Shown here piece by piece: positions 1-4,949 of a stretch of DNA of 6,055 bases (positions are counted from its first letter, which is position 1; every line of letters starts with the position of its first letter). Location of the stretch: positions 1 to 6,055 of the forward strand of contig JAWOGN010000109.1 in the NCBI GenBank assembly GCA_046496815.1, written 5' to 3'. The position numbers and the translations under genes were made by a program. The stretch is from JAWOGN01 sp046496815. Its GTDB lineage: Bacteria > Desulfobacterota > DSM-4660 > Desulfatiglandales > Desulfatiglandaceae. Under the pieces are notes generated by a model. It was not told where the DNA came from, ran no database searches, and saw only the letters and a list, made by a program, of their open reading frames with translations.

Positions 1-1118
1 TTTTCTCTCAGAAGTTGCTGTGCCCGTTCTCCCATGCCGCCGACGATGGCCACATTTGCTCCCTGTTCATGCAACCAGTTGGGAAGAACGCCGGGTTCAT
101 GCCCTGGAGGCGTTCGCATTGCGGTCTGTTTGATCTTTCCGTTTTCGGTCTCGATAAATGCGAATTGCTCACAGTGTCCGAAATGAGGGGAAAGTTTGCC
201 CCCGGACACGGGAAAAACAAGGGTTTTTCCGCGCTCCGATGCCGTTTGCGGCGCCGGCATCTCTTTCTCCTCTCGCGGCTCAACGCCCGAGTCTTTTTTA
301 GATACCGTCAGCCGTACGATTTCATCGACGATTTTGTTGAACTCCCGCGTAATCACGAGTTGATCATTGTCGAGAATGCTCATATTGCCGACGTCTCCCT
401 TGGATACGACTTCCGGTTCGAAAGGCAGCGTTCCCAGCAGGTTCAGCCCTTCCCGTTTTGCCGTGAGCATTCCCCCCCGGGTTTTGAAAATATCGATCAT
501 TTTTCCACAATGGGGGCATGTGAGCCCGCTCATGTTTTCTATTAACCCCAGAATTTCCATTCGCACCTGGCGGCAGAAGTTGATGGATTTTCTGACATCG
601 GCCAGGGAGATCTCCTGGGGGGTTGTCACGATCACGGCCTTTGCATCGGGTATGGTCTGGGCGATTGTCAGGGGCTCATCGCCGGTACCGGGCGGGGAAT
701 CAATCACCATGTAGTCGAGCTCCATCCACTCAATGTCCGCGATGAATTGTCTAATCACGCCGATCTTGAGAGGCCCTCGCCAGATTGTGGCCGCATCCTT
801 GTTTTCCCCCATGAGGGGTTCTATGGATATGACCTCCATGTTCGGCAGATATTTTACCGGGTGCGCTTTTCCCTCGTGGGTGCCCGGCTGGATGTTTCCC
901 GTCAACCCCAGCATCCGGGGGATGCTGGGCCCATGGAGGTCAACGTCCATGAGTCCCACTTTGTACCCTTTTCTTGCCAGGGCCACGGAGAGATAGGCCG
1001 CGACGCTGCTTTTGCCCACACCCCCTTTTCCACTCATGACCAAGATTTTGTTCTTGATATGGTGTAACCTTTCCTTGATTTCTTTATCTTGCATTTCGTG
1101 TGCATCTTTGTTTGCCAT
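1..1118 (-). CDS. mrpORP: MrpORP-type iron-sulfur cluster carrier ATPase, Mrp/NBP35 domain fused to an ORP/NifX domain (3' end cut off)
   Basis: The frame is open from ATG 1118 to the window edge (372 codons, no stop), so the C-terminus is missing. Residues 1-280 are a Mrp/NBP35 P-loop ATPase: deviant Walker A GKGGVGKSS at 30-38, switch-like DVDLHGPSIPRMLG from 58, DSPPGTGDEPLT from 140, and the CPHC cysteine pair (C201, C204), which in this family ligates a bridging [4Fe-4S] cluster in the dimer. A charged, proline-containing linker (about 273-297) leads to an ORP/NifX-type domain from about 298, with GGKLSPHFGHCEQF, PPGHEPGVLPNWL and a final VAIVGGMGERAQQLL. The family builds or transfers Fe-S clusters in the cytoplasm; MrpORP of Desulfovibrio is also reported to bind the Mo-Cu cluster through its ORP domain. 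The start is fixed by a GGAGG 10 nt upstream. The gene follows the short ORP gene with a 5-nt gap, as the last visible gene of the operon. The fold and fusion are sure; the exact client is not known. Confidence 0.94.
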   Translation of the reverse strand, partial: MANKDAHEMQDKEIKERLHHIKNKILVMSGKGGVGKSSVAAYLSVALARKGYKVGLMDVDLHGPSIPRMLGLTGNIQPGTHEGKAHPVKYLPNMEVISIEPLMGENKDAATIWRGPLKIGVIRQFIADIEWMELDYMVIDSPPGTGDEPLTIAQTIPDAKAVIVTTPQEISLADVRKSINFCRQVRMEILGLIENMSGLTCPHCGKMIDIFKTRGGMLTAKREGLNLLGTLPFEPEVVSKGDVGNMSILDNDQLVITREFNKIVDEIVRLTVSKKDSGVEPREEKEMPAPQTASERGKTLVFPVSGGKLSPHFGHCEQFAFIETENGKIKQTAMRTPPGHEPGVLPNWLHEQGANVAIVGGMGERAQQLLRE

Positions 1119-1123
1119 TGAAA

Positions 1124-1528
1124 TTAACCCTCCACTTTATCATTCTTTCCCAGTCTTGAAGCGCTTTGGCTCTTGACTGTTTTATCTGGTTGCCGATGAC
1201 ACCCCGGCATCAAAAACTTAGAATCAAAAATATTCCCGTCCAAATAGGCCTTAAGCACATCCTCCGCGGCGCCGGATATCCAGGGTATGACCTCAACATC
1301 ATCTGCACGGAGCATCCTGTGAAAATGCCCGGAAATTGCACCGCATATCAACGTTTCTATGCCCAAAGACTGGATACGCATGCACCTTCGGGTGAGATCG
1401 ATTTCATCCAGAAACGTCTCGAATCGGGATGTCTCATTTTTATTTTCCACCTGAAGAATCAGTAAACGGGAGGCGGTATCAAAAACCGGCGAAACCTTTC
1501 CTTCCCAGATTGGAATGGCTATTTTCAT
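1124..1528 (-). CDS. Short NifX/ORP-family metal-cluster-binding protein
   Basis: This 134-residue cytoplasmic protein starts MKIAIPIWEGKVSPVFDTASRL, the opening beta-strand and loop of the dinitrogenase iron-molybdenum cofactor biosynthesis (NifX/NifB C-terminal/ORP) family. The usual alternation of short strands and helices follows, ending near SGAAEDVLKAYLDG (85-98). A tail containing MPGC (107-110) follows the core, as in many stand-alone members; C49 and C62 are the other cysteines. Family members bind metal-sulfur clusters or their precursors. The ATG at 1528 has only a weak AAGG upstream, so translation may depend partly on the gene before it (30-nt gap). The last 25 residues are polar and probably disordered. 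Its job is inferred from the family and from sitting between another ORP protein and MrpORP; the bound metal cannot be told from sequence. Confidence 0.87.
   Translation of the reverse strand: MKIAIPIWEGKVSPVFDTASRLLILQVENKNETSRFETFLDEIDLTRRCMRIQSLGIETLICGAISGHFHRMLRADDVEVIPWISGAAEDVLKAYLDGNIFDSKFLMPGCHRQPDKTVKSQSASRLGKNDKVEG
1129..1133 (-). promoter_or_regulatory. Ribosome binding site of mrpORP inside the end of the upstream gene
   Basis: GGAGG on the minus strand lies within the last sense codons of the upstream ORP gene, whose TAA (1126-1124) falls between this site and the ATG at 1118. The arrangement suggests translational coupling and settles 1118 as the start. Confidence 0.75.
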
Positions 1529-1558
1529 TAAGATCCAACCTTTTCGCGCCTATTTTTT

Positions 1559-2167
1559 CTACGACTCCTTGATACGGGATTCAATCGCTTCGATTTGTTT
1601 CCGTAAATCGTTCGCCTGCGCTTTCAGTCGCTTTAACTCCTCTTCCTTGGATACGGGAGCCGGGGGTTCGGATTGATTTGGAGAGGTTCCGCCGGAAGGC
1701 CGCATTCCTCCCCCCATCCCCATGCCGCCACCGCGACCCATGCCCATGCCGCCACCGCGACCCATGCCCATGCCGCCGCCGCGACCCATGCCCATACCGC
1801 CCCCCTGCATACCGTAGTGGTCTGCAACATTGGCCTCGCGGGTGCTCGTCAGTGTCCCCTTTTTGTAGGCTTCTGTGGCCTGTCTCACGGTTCCGGTCTG
1901 GCCGACGATCACCTCTACGCCTGCGGCAGAGAGGGTCCGCACCGCATTCGGCCCCACATTGCCGGTGATCACGATGCCGGCGCCCTTGGAGGCGACAAAC
2001 TGTGCAGACTGGATTCCTGCGCCTCCGCCCAGAGCGATATTTTCATTATCGAAGGCCTCAAAACTCATGTCGTCCGTGTCCACCAGAACAAAATAGGCGC
2101 AGCGCCCGAAACGGGGATCGATTGCTGCATCCAGGTTATTTCCACTTGCACTTACGGCTATTTTCAT
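1559..2167 (-). CDS. ORP/NifX-domain protein with Gly-Met-Arg repeat and C-terminal coiled coil
   Basis: ATG 2167 is preferred over an upstream in-frame ATG at 2239 because GAGGAG lies 10 nt before it and the domain begins at once (MKIAVSASG). It encodes 202 residues. Residues 1-118 are an ORP/NifX domain with the signature DPRFGRC (17-23), GGGAGIQSAQFV (47-58) and ITGNVGPNA (67-75), the last matching the glycine-rich part of the family. Residues 120-160 are nearly all G, M and R, with the octamer GGGMGMGR repeated. Residues 172-202 (KEEELKRLKAQANDL onward) form a charged heptad-like helix resembling the end of DUF5320-type proteins, which often sit beside ORP genes. I read this as a fusion of an ORP protein with such a partner. 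It is first in the operon behind the sigma-54 promoter. The domain is the one that carries a Mo-Cu sulfide cluster in Desulfovibrio ORP; the same cluster here is inference. Confidence 0.9.
   Translation of the reverse strand: MKIAVSASGNNLDAAIDPRFGRCAYFVLVDTDDMSFEAFDNENIALGGGAGIQSAQFVASKGAGIVITGNVGPNAVRTLSAAGVEVIVGQTGTVRQATEAYKKGTLTSTREANVADHYGMQGGGMGMGRGGGMGMGRGGGMGMGRGGGMGMGGGMRPSGGTSPNQSEPPAPVSKEEELKRLKAQANDLRKQIEAIESRIKES
1721..1792 (-). repeat. 24-bp tandem repeat within the ORP gene
   Basis: Three adjacent 24-bp units start at 1721, 1745 and 1769. The first two are identical and the third differs by one base; a decayed fourth unit follows to about 1810. Each encodes one octapeptide GGGMGMGR. 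The period is a multiple of three, so copy-number change keeps the frame. Confidence 0.92.
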
Positions 2168-2277
2168 GTCTTCACATCTCCTCACATATTTCATTAATTT
2201 CCCCAACAAATCGGACCATCCGATCCTCGCGCGCATCACGCAAGGGGTCTCAAAAGCGAAGTCGCATTCTCCCCATA

Positions 2278-2293
2278 CGCATATATCATGCCA
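2278..2293 (-). promoter_or_regulatory. Sigma-54 (-24/-12) promoter of the ORP/MrpORP operon
   Basis: On the minus strand the sequence reads TGGCAT, five bases, then ATGCG. The invariant GG (2292-2291) and GC (2280-2279) are separated by exactly 10 bases, as in the sigma-54 consensus TGGCAC-N5-TTGCA. The -24 half matches in five of six positions; the -12 half has ATGC for TTGC. The predicted start is near 2267, leaving a 5' leader of about 100 nt before the ATG at 2167. Paired upstream dyads and a sigma-54 activator gene next door support the call. Confidence 0.75.
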
Positions 2294-2299
2294 GTGTTT

Positions 2300-2363
2300 T
2301 CAAAAGGCATAGATAAAACAATTAAAATAAATTTAACATAAAATGATAAAATAAAGTAATACC
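2300..2363. other. AT-rich tract between promoter and activator sites, possible DNA-bending region
   Basis: This stretch is almost entirely A and T and lies between the -24/-12 promoter and the upstream dyads, where sigma-54 systems often carry an IHF site. The nearest match on the minus strand (TATCATTTTATG around 2348) fits the IHF core only imperfectly. It could simply be an intrinsically bent tract. Confidence 0.4.
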
Positions 2364-2390
2364 GGTAACTGGGAATTCAGGATCCAAATC

Positions 2391-2404
2391 ATGCAATAAC
2401 GCAA
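2391..2404. promoter_or_regulatory. Upstream activator dyad, promoter-proximal copy
   Basis: The 14-bp dyad reads ATGC-N6-GCAA on the plus strand, near-palindromic, centred about 130 bp upstream of the predicted start at 2267. It matches the second dyad at 11 of 14 positions. Position and symmetry fit a dimeric Fis-type helix-turn-helix, as in the activator encoded at 2726-4072. Confidence 0.6.
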
Positions 2405-2420
2405 AGCCAATGGCATTTTT

Positions 2421-2434
2421 TTGCGATAATGCAA
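2421..2434. promoter_or_regulatory. Upstream activator dyad, promoter-distal copy
   Basis: This dyad reads TTGC-N6-GCAA with perfect 4-bp arms, exactly 30 bp (about three helical turns) from the proximal copy, so both would lie on the same DNA face. A small palindrome, GCCAATGGC (2406-2414), sits between the two. Together they form a cooperative-looking enhancer for the sigma-54 promoter to the left. Confidence 0.62.
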
Positions 2435-2471
2435 GGATATGCGCCCGCCGTTTTATTAAAACCAGGGTGCG

Positions 2472-2720
2472 CTAGACCCCGTCTCTTTTACAGCTGCCGC
2501 CGGTGGAGCAGGGAGGTCGATCACAGCGTTCGTCCCGGCCGCAACAGGTGCTTCCCGGTCGCCGTGCCGGCCCATGATCGAGAAAAGAAGCCGGTGACAT
2601 CATCTTTTCCATGTCACCGCTTCCACAATCCGCGCAGACGATCGCCTTATCGTCCCCAATTCCTACCAGGAACTCGGTTACCGTGCCGCAAGACCTGCAG
2701 CGATATTCATAAATCGGCAT
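2472..2720 (-). CDS. FmdB-type zinc-ribbon protein with Cys-rich tail
   Basis: This 82-residue protein opens MPIYEYRCRSCG, the hallmark of the FmdB putative regulatory zinc-ribbon family. Two CxxC pairs (C8/C11 and C29/C32) are spaced to hold one zinc, and the family segment SGDMEKMMSP (34-43) follows. After it comes an extra Cys-rich tail with C59, C60, C66, C71 and C77, giving nine cysteines in all, so the tail might bind a second metal. Family function is poorly known; FmdB was named from a formamidase locus and assigned a regulatory role without a proven mechanism. It starts 5 nt after the activator's stop, with its GGAGG inside that gene's last codons, so the two are clearly one transcription unit. 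It could help sense or report metal or redox state, which is inference. Confidence 0.88.
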   Translation of the reverse strand: MPIYEYRCRSCGTVTEFLVGIGDDKAIVCADCGSGDMEKMMSPASFLDHGPARRPGSTCCGRDERCDRPPCSTGGSCKRDGV

Positions 2721-2725
2721 TCAAA

Positions 2726-4072
2726 TCACCTCCCGATGTCCAGTCGCTTCATCTTCCGCCACAGGGTGCTCGGGTGGATTCCCAATTGCGCCGCCGTTGC
2801 GGATTTGTTCCATTGGTTTGTGGTCAATGTTTCGATGAGAAACTGTTTTTCCAACTCCGTCCAGGAGCGATCCTTATGCAAATCCGTAGGACGTTCCGGA
2901 TCCTTTATTTGTTTTTCAGCGGTACGCAGGTAGTCGGGAAGATGTTCAATCCCGATCACGCTGTTTTTGCAAACAACGGTGGCGTATTCGATGATATTTT
3001 CCAACTCTCTGATATTCCCGGAGAAATTGTGAGACATCAGCGCCGGCAGAACTTCGGGTGAAAACCCGTGAATCTCCTTTCCGCTCAGCCGATTGAATTT
3101 GCGTATGAAGTGGTCCGCCAAAAGCGGAATGTCTTCTTTACGCTGCCTCAGTGGCGGGAGCACCAGCTTCACCACGTTGATTCGATAATACAGATCCTGC
3201 CGAAAGGTTCCAAGTGCGACAAGGGCCTCGATGTCCCTATGGGTGGCTGCGACAATCCGAACATCCGCCTTTATCGATTTTGTGCTGCCCAGCGGCTCGT
3301 AGACTTTGTCCTGCAAAACCCTCAGCAGCCGAATTTGTAATGCGGGAGAGATGTCTCCGATTTCGTCCAGGAAGAGGGTGCCCCCTTCCGCCAGGGCCAA
3401 ACGGCCCGGCTTGTCTTTTTTTGCGTCGGTAAATGCACCCGCTTTGTATCCAAACAATTCCGATTCCAGAAGGGTATCCGGGAGGGCACCGCAATTGAGC
3501 GTTATCATCGGCCCGTTTTTTCTGGGGCCCAGGGAGTGAATCGCCTTGGCGAAAAGCTCTTTTCCGGTGCCGCTTTCCCCCACCAGAAGAATGGTGGTAT
3601 TGCTCTCAGCAACCTGCTCCAGAATTCCAAACAGCCGCTGCATTTCCTGATTCTTACTGATGATATCAAAAAAGGAATGTCTCCCCTCCAACTCCTTGCG
3701 GAGTTCTTCAACGACACTCAAGTCTCGAAAGGTTTCCACACCGCCGATCACCCGACCGTTTTCATCCTTTAAAAGCGCCGTGGAAATACTGACCGGAATT
3801 CTTTCTCCTTTTGAATTCACGATGTAGATCGCCTGGTTCACGACCGGCTCACCCGTCCGCGTGGTCTGCCGGAGGGAGCACATATTTTCACAGATGCTTG
3901 CCCTGAATACGTCCCAGCAATGCCGTCCCAGTGCTTCTTCCTTCTTGATGCCGGTGATGGTTTCAGCGGCGCGGTTAAAGGATGTAATTTTCCAGTCCGC
4001 ATCCACCGTGAAAACCCCATCGGCAATGCTGTCAAGAATGATCTGAGTTTGATGTTCAGGTGTTACGGTCAT
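2726..4072 (-). CDS. PAS-domain sigma-54-dependent transcriptional activator (NtrC/NifA class)
   Basis: The 448 residues are a complete enhancer-binding protein without a receiver domain. A PAS sensor spans about 5-118, with ILDSIADGVFTVDADWKIT and a cysteine cluster C52, C61, C65. The AAA+ domain (about 138-372) has Walker A GESGTGKE (165-172), the sigma-54 contact loop as GAFTDA (212-217) rather than GAFTGA, Walker B LFLDE (233-237), sensor I AATHRD (275-280) and arginine fingers in FRQDLYYR (R291, R297). A Fis-type helix-turn-helix closes it (NKSATAAQLGIHPSTLWRKM, 422-441). It would bind upstream dyads and remodel sigma-54 polymerase using ATP. The paired dyads at 2391-2434 and the -24/-12 promoter nearby make the ORP operon its probable target, matching the local sigma-54 regulator of Desulfovibrio orp clusters. 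The PAS ligand is unknown. The ATG at 4072 has AGGA about 11 nt upstream; no better start is seen. Confidence 0.93.
   Translation of the reverse strand: MTVTPEHQTQIILDSIADGVFTVDADWKITSFNRAAETITGIKKEEALGRHCWDVFRASICENMCSLRQTTRTGEPVVNQAIYIVNSKGERIPVSISTALLKDENGRVIGGVETFRDLSVVEELRKELEGRHSFFDIISKNQEMQRLFGILEQVAESNTTILLVGESGTGKELFAKAIHSLGPRKNGPMITLNCGALPDTLLESELFGYKAGAFTDAKKDKPGRLALAEGGTLFLDEIGDISPALQIRLLRVLQDKVYEPLGSTKSIKADVRIVAATHRDIEALVALGTFRQDLYYRINVVKLVLPPLRQRKEDIPLLADHFIRKFNRLSGKEIHGFSPEVLPALMSHNFSGNIRELENIIEYATVVCKNSVIGIEHLPDYLRTAEKQIKDPERPTDLHKDRSWTELEKQFLIETLTTNQWNKSATAAQLGIHPSTLWRKMKRLDIGR
2729..2733 (-). promoter_or_regulatory. Ribosome binding site of the FmdB-type gene overlapping the activator's 3' end
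   Basis: GGAGG followed by TGA means the activator's stop codon (2728-2726) directly abuts the Shine-Dalgarno sequence, 8 nt before ATG 2720. Ribosomes ending the activator would sit on this site, so coupled translation is likely. Confidence 0.8.
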
Positions 4073-4121
4073 CTAAAAAATATCCTGTAAGATCAAAGCG
4101 TGAAACGAGATCAAAATTTCA

Positions 4122-4368
4122 GTAACCGTTCACGGGTTCAAAGGTTCAGGGGTTCAAGGTTCAATTCTCGTCCACGGAGTGCATTTGGTGTGCGTAATTA
4201 TGAAAAAAGCGTCCGCTTTGTCAGGCCGAATCCAAAATTTGGAACTAAATTGGCAATTTTTTGGGAAAATGAGCATTTTTAACGACGATTTCAAGTCCTC
4301 AATCCTCTCTTTGTCCTTAACCCTGAATCCCGATTTCATCGGGAAACCCTGAACCTATGAACGCTTAC
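4122..4368. repeat. Intergenic inverted-repeat element built of GTTCA units
   Basis: The left arm holds five GTTCA cores starting at 4128, 4136, 4144, 4152 and 4159, so spaced 8, 8, 8 and 7 nt. The right arm has the reverse, TGAAC at 4350 and 4358, plus a decayed TGAAT at 4324. The outer ends match inverted at 10 of 11 bases (4122-4132 against 4358-4368). The interior holds small dyads: AAAGCG/CGCTTT at 4206-4219, TCCAAA/TTTGGA at 4231-4243 and CCCGAT/ATCGGG at 4329-4343. No transposase is present. It looks like a non-coding mobile or replication-slippage repeat ending 50 bp before the activator's start codon. Confidence 0.65.
4203..4219 (-). terminator. Weak candidate intrinsic terminator reading left
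   Basis: On the minus strand AAAGC, loop GGAC, GCTTT runs into a short T tract (six T in total) before CAT. The stem is only 5-6 bp, so efficiency would be low. It would stop leftward transcription arriving at the activator gene from the intergenic region. Confidence 0.25.
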
Positions 4369-4393
4369 AAATTTCATATACCCGTTATTCCAC

Positions 4394-4408
4394 ACATCTC
4401 TGAGATGT
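4394..4408. repeat. Perfect short dyad (operator-like)
   Basis: ACATCTC, one base, GAGATGT: a perfect 7-bp dyad, 11 bp left of a candidate plus-strand -35 box. It could be an operator; no binding protein can be assigned. A second dyad, ATAATTT-GA-AAATTAT, lies at 4443-4458 across the candidate -10 region. Confidence 0.4.
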
Positions 4409-4418
4409 TCGATGCACA

Positions 4419-4447
4419 TTGACGTATCCAAAGGCACAAAACATAAT
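4419..4447 (+). promoter_or_regulatory. Candidate sigma-70 promoter
   Basis: TTGACG, 17 bases, CATAAT matches each consensus hexamer at 5 of 6 positions with ideal spacing. Transcription would start near 4454 and run toward the activator at 4950, leaving a leader of about 500 nt, or make a short RNA. Nothing else confirms it. Confidence 0.4.
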
Positions 4448-4593
4448 TTGAAAATTATACTGCTAAGTTAGAGGTATTTTTTGTAATGTCAACAACCAAT
4501 TCCCGATCCTCACAGTCCGCTCAGACGGCGGGGAACCCTAAAATCTTTGGAAATAGTTCGTGCGCATCCATAAACAGGCATTTATGAACTCGC

Positions 4594-4672
4594 GCTATCA
4601 GCTATCAGCTTTCGGCTTTCAGCAAAAGACATGAAAGACAAGGTTTTGGCTGACCGCTGACCGCTGAAAGCT
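4594..4672. repeat. Opposed arrays of GCTGA-type heptamers
   Basis: Four head-to-tail heptamers occupy 4594-4621 (GCTATCA twice, GCTTTCG, GCTTTCA). At 4649-4672 come GCTGACC twice, GCTGAAA and GCT. Read on the minus strand the left array is GCTGAAA, GCCGAAA, GCTGATA, GCTGATA, so the arrays are the same heptamer family in inverted orientation around a 27-bp spacer. It could fold as a cruciform or RNA hairpin. There is no coding sign. Confidence 0.7.
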
Positions 4673-4769
4673 CCGTCCAAAAATATCTCATTTCTGGATG
4701 GAAACTCGTTAGCCGAAGCGAAGATGGAGGGGATATGCCACCAGCCCGAGTCATGCGCGTTGTTTTAAG

Positions 4770-4798
4770 TTGACATGCGGCGATCTTTTTTCTAGTTT
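4770..4798 (+). promoter_or_regulatory. Candidate sigma-70 promoter of the right-hand activator
   Basis: A perfect TTGACA, 17 bases, then TAGTTT (weak -10, 3 of 6). The start would fall near 4805, about 145 nt before ATG 4950. No -24/-12 element with correct 10-base spacing was found before this gene. Confidence 0.35.
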
Positions 4799-4833
4799 TT
4801 TTCAAGAATTCCATCACTTATCGTTTTAGTGGG

Positions 4834-4852
4834 ATTGAAATCCGGATTCAAT
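4834..4852. repeat. Near-perfect 19-bp dyad upstream of the right-hand activator
   Basis: ATTGA, one base, ATCCGGAT (itself a palindrome), TCAAT. It lies just downstream of the candidate start near 4805 and 98 bp before ATG 4950, a good place for an operator or a leader hairpin. Function unknown. Confidence 0.4.
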
Positions 4853-4949
4853 GGCAGTGCATCCGGGAGATCTGTGAGGATACCGAAACCGTCATGTTCC
4901 GAACAGGATGCCCGGTGTCTTTGAAAATCGGCATTATTTTTTTGGAAAG

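Noticed and set aside
15..545. Plus-strand 176-codon open frame
   Set aside because: It lies antisense to the clear MrpORP coding frame and resembles no family.
1673..2197. Plus-strand open frame across the ORP gene (also 1678-1968)
   Set aside because: It is the mirror of the Gly-Met-Arg repeat gene; its His/Ala/Thr repeats are a frame artefact.
2168..2239. N-terminal extension of the ORP protein from ATG 2239
   Set aside because: The extra 24 residues fall in the leader, lack family similarity, and the strong GAGGAG belongs to ATG 2167.
2411..2424. TGGCA-T7-GC on the plus strand as a sigma-54 promoter
   Set aside because: GG and GC are only 9 bases apart instead of 10, it would read against the FmdB gene, and the GC half belongs to the activator dyad.
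2431..2447. Minus-strand GGCGCATATCCTTGC as a -24/-12 promoter just after the FmdB gene
   Set aside because: It has TTGCA but 11 bases between GG and GC and a poor -24 half; the element at 2278-2293 fits much better.
4100..4339. Overlapping open frames of about 60 codons on both strands
   Set aside because: Both lie inside the GTTCA repeat element and translate its repeats.
4329..4343. CCCGAT-TTC-ATCGGG hairpin as a terminator
   Set aside because: No T tract follows on either strand; it is better read as part of the repeat element.
4486..4587. 33-codon open frame after GAGG, downstream of the 4419-4447 promoter candidate
   Set aside because: Low-complexity Ser/Thr/Asn peptide with a distant Shine-Dalgarno and no recognisable features; too weak to call a gene.
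4605..4817. 70-codon minus-strand open frame
   Set aside because: Its C-terminal part is translated heptamer repeat; no domain and no convincing ribosome binding site.
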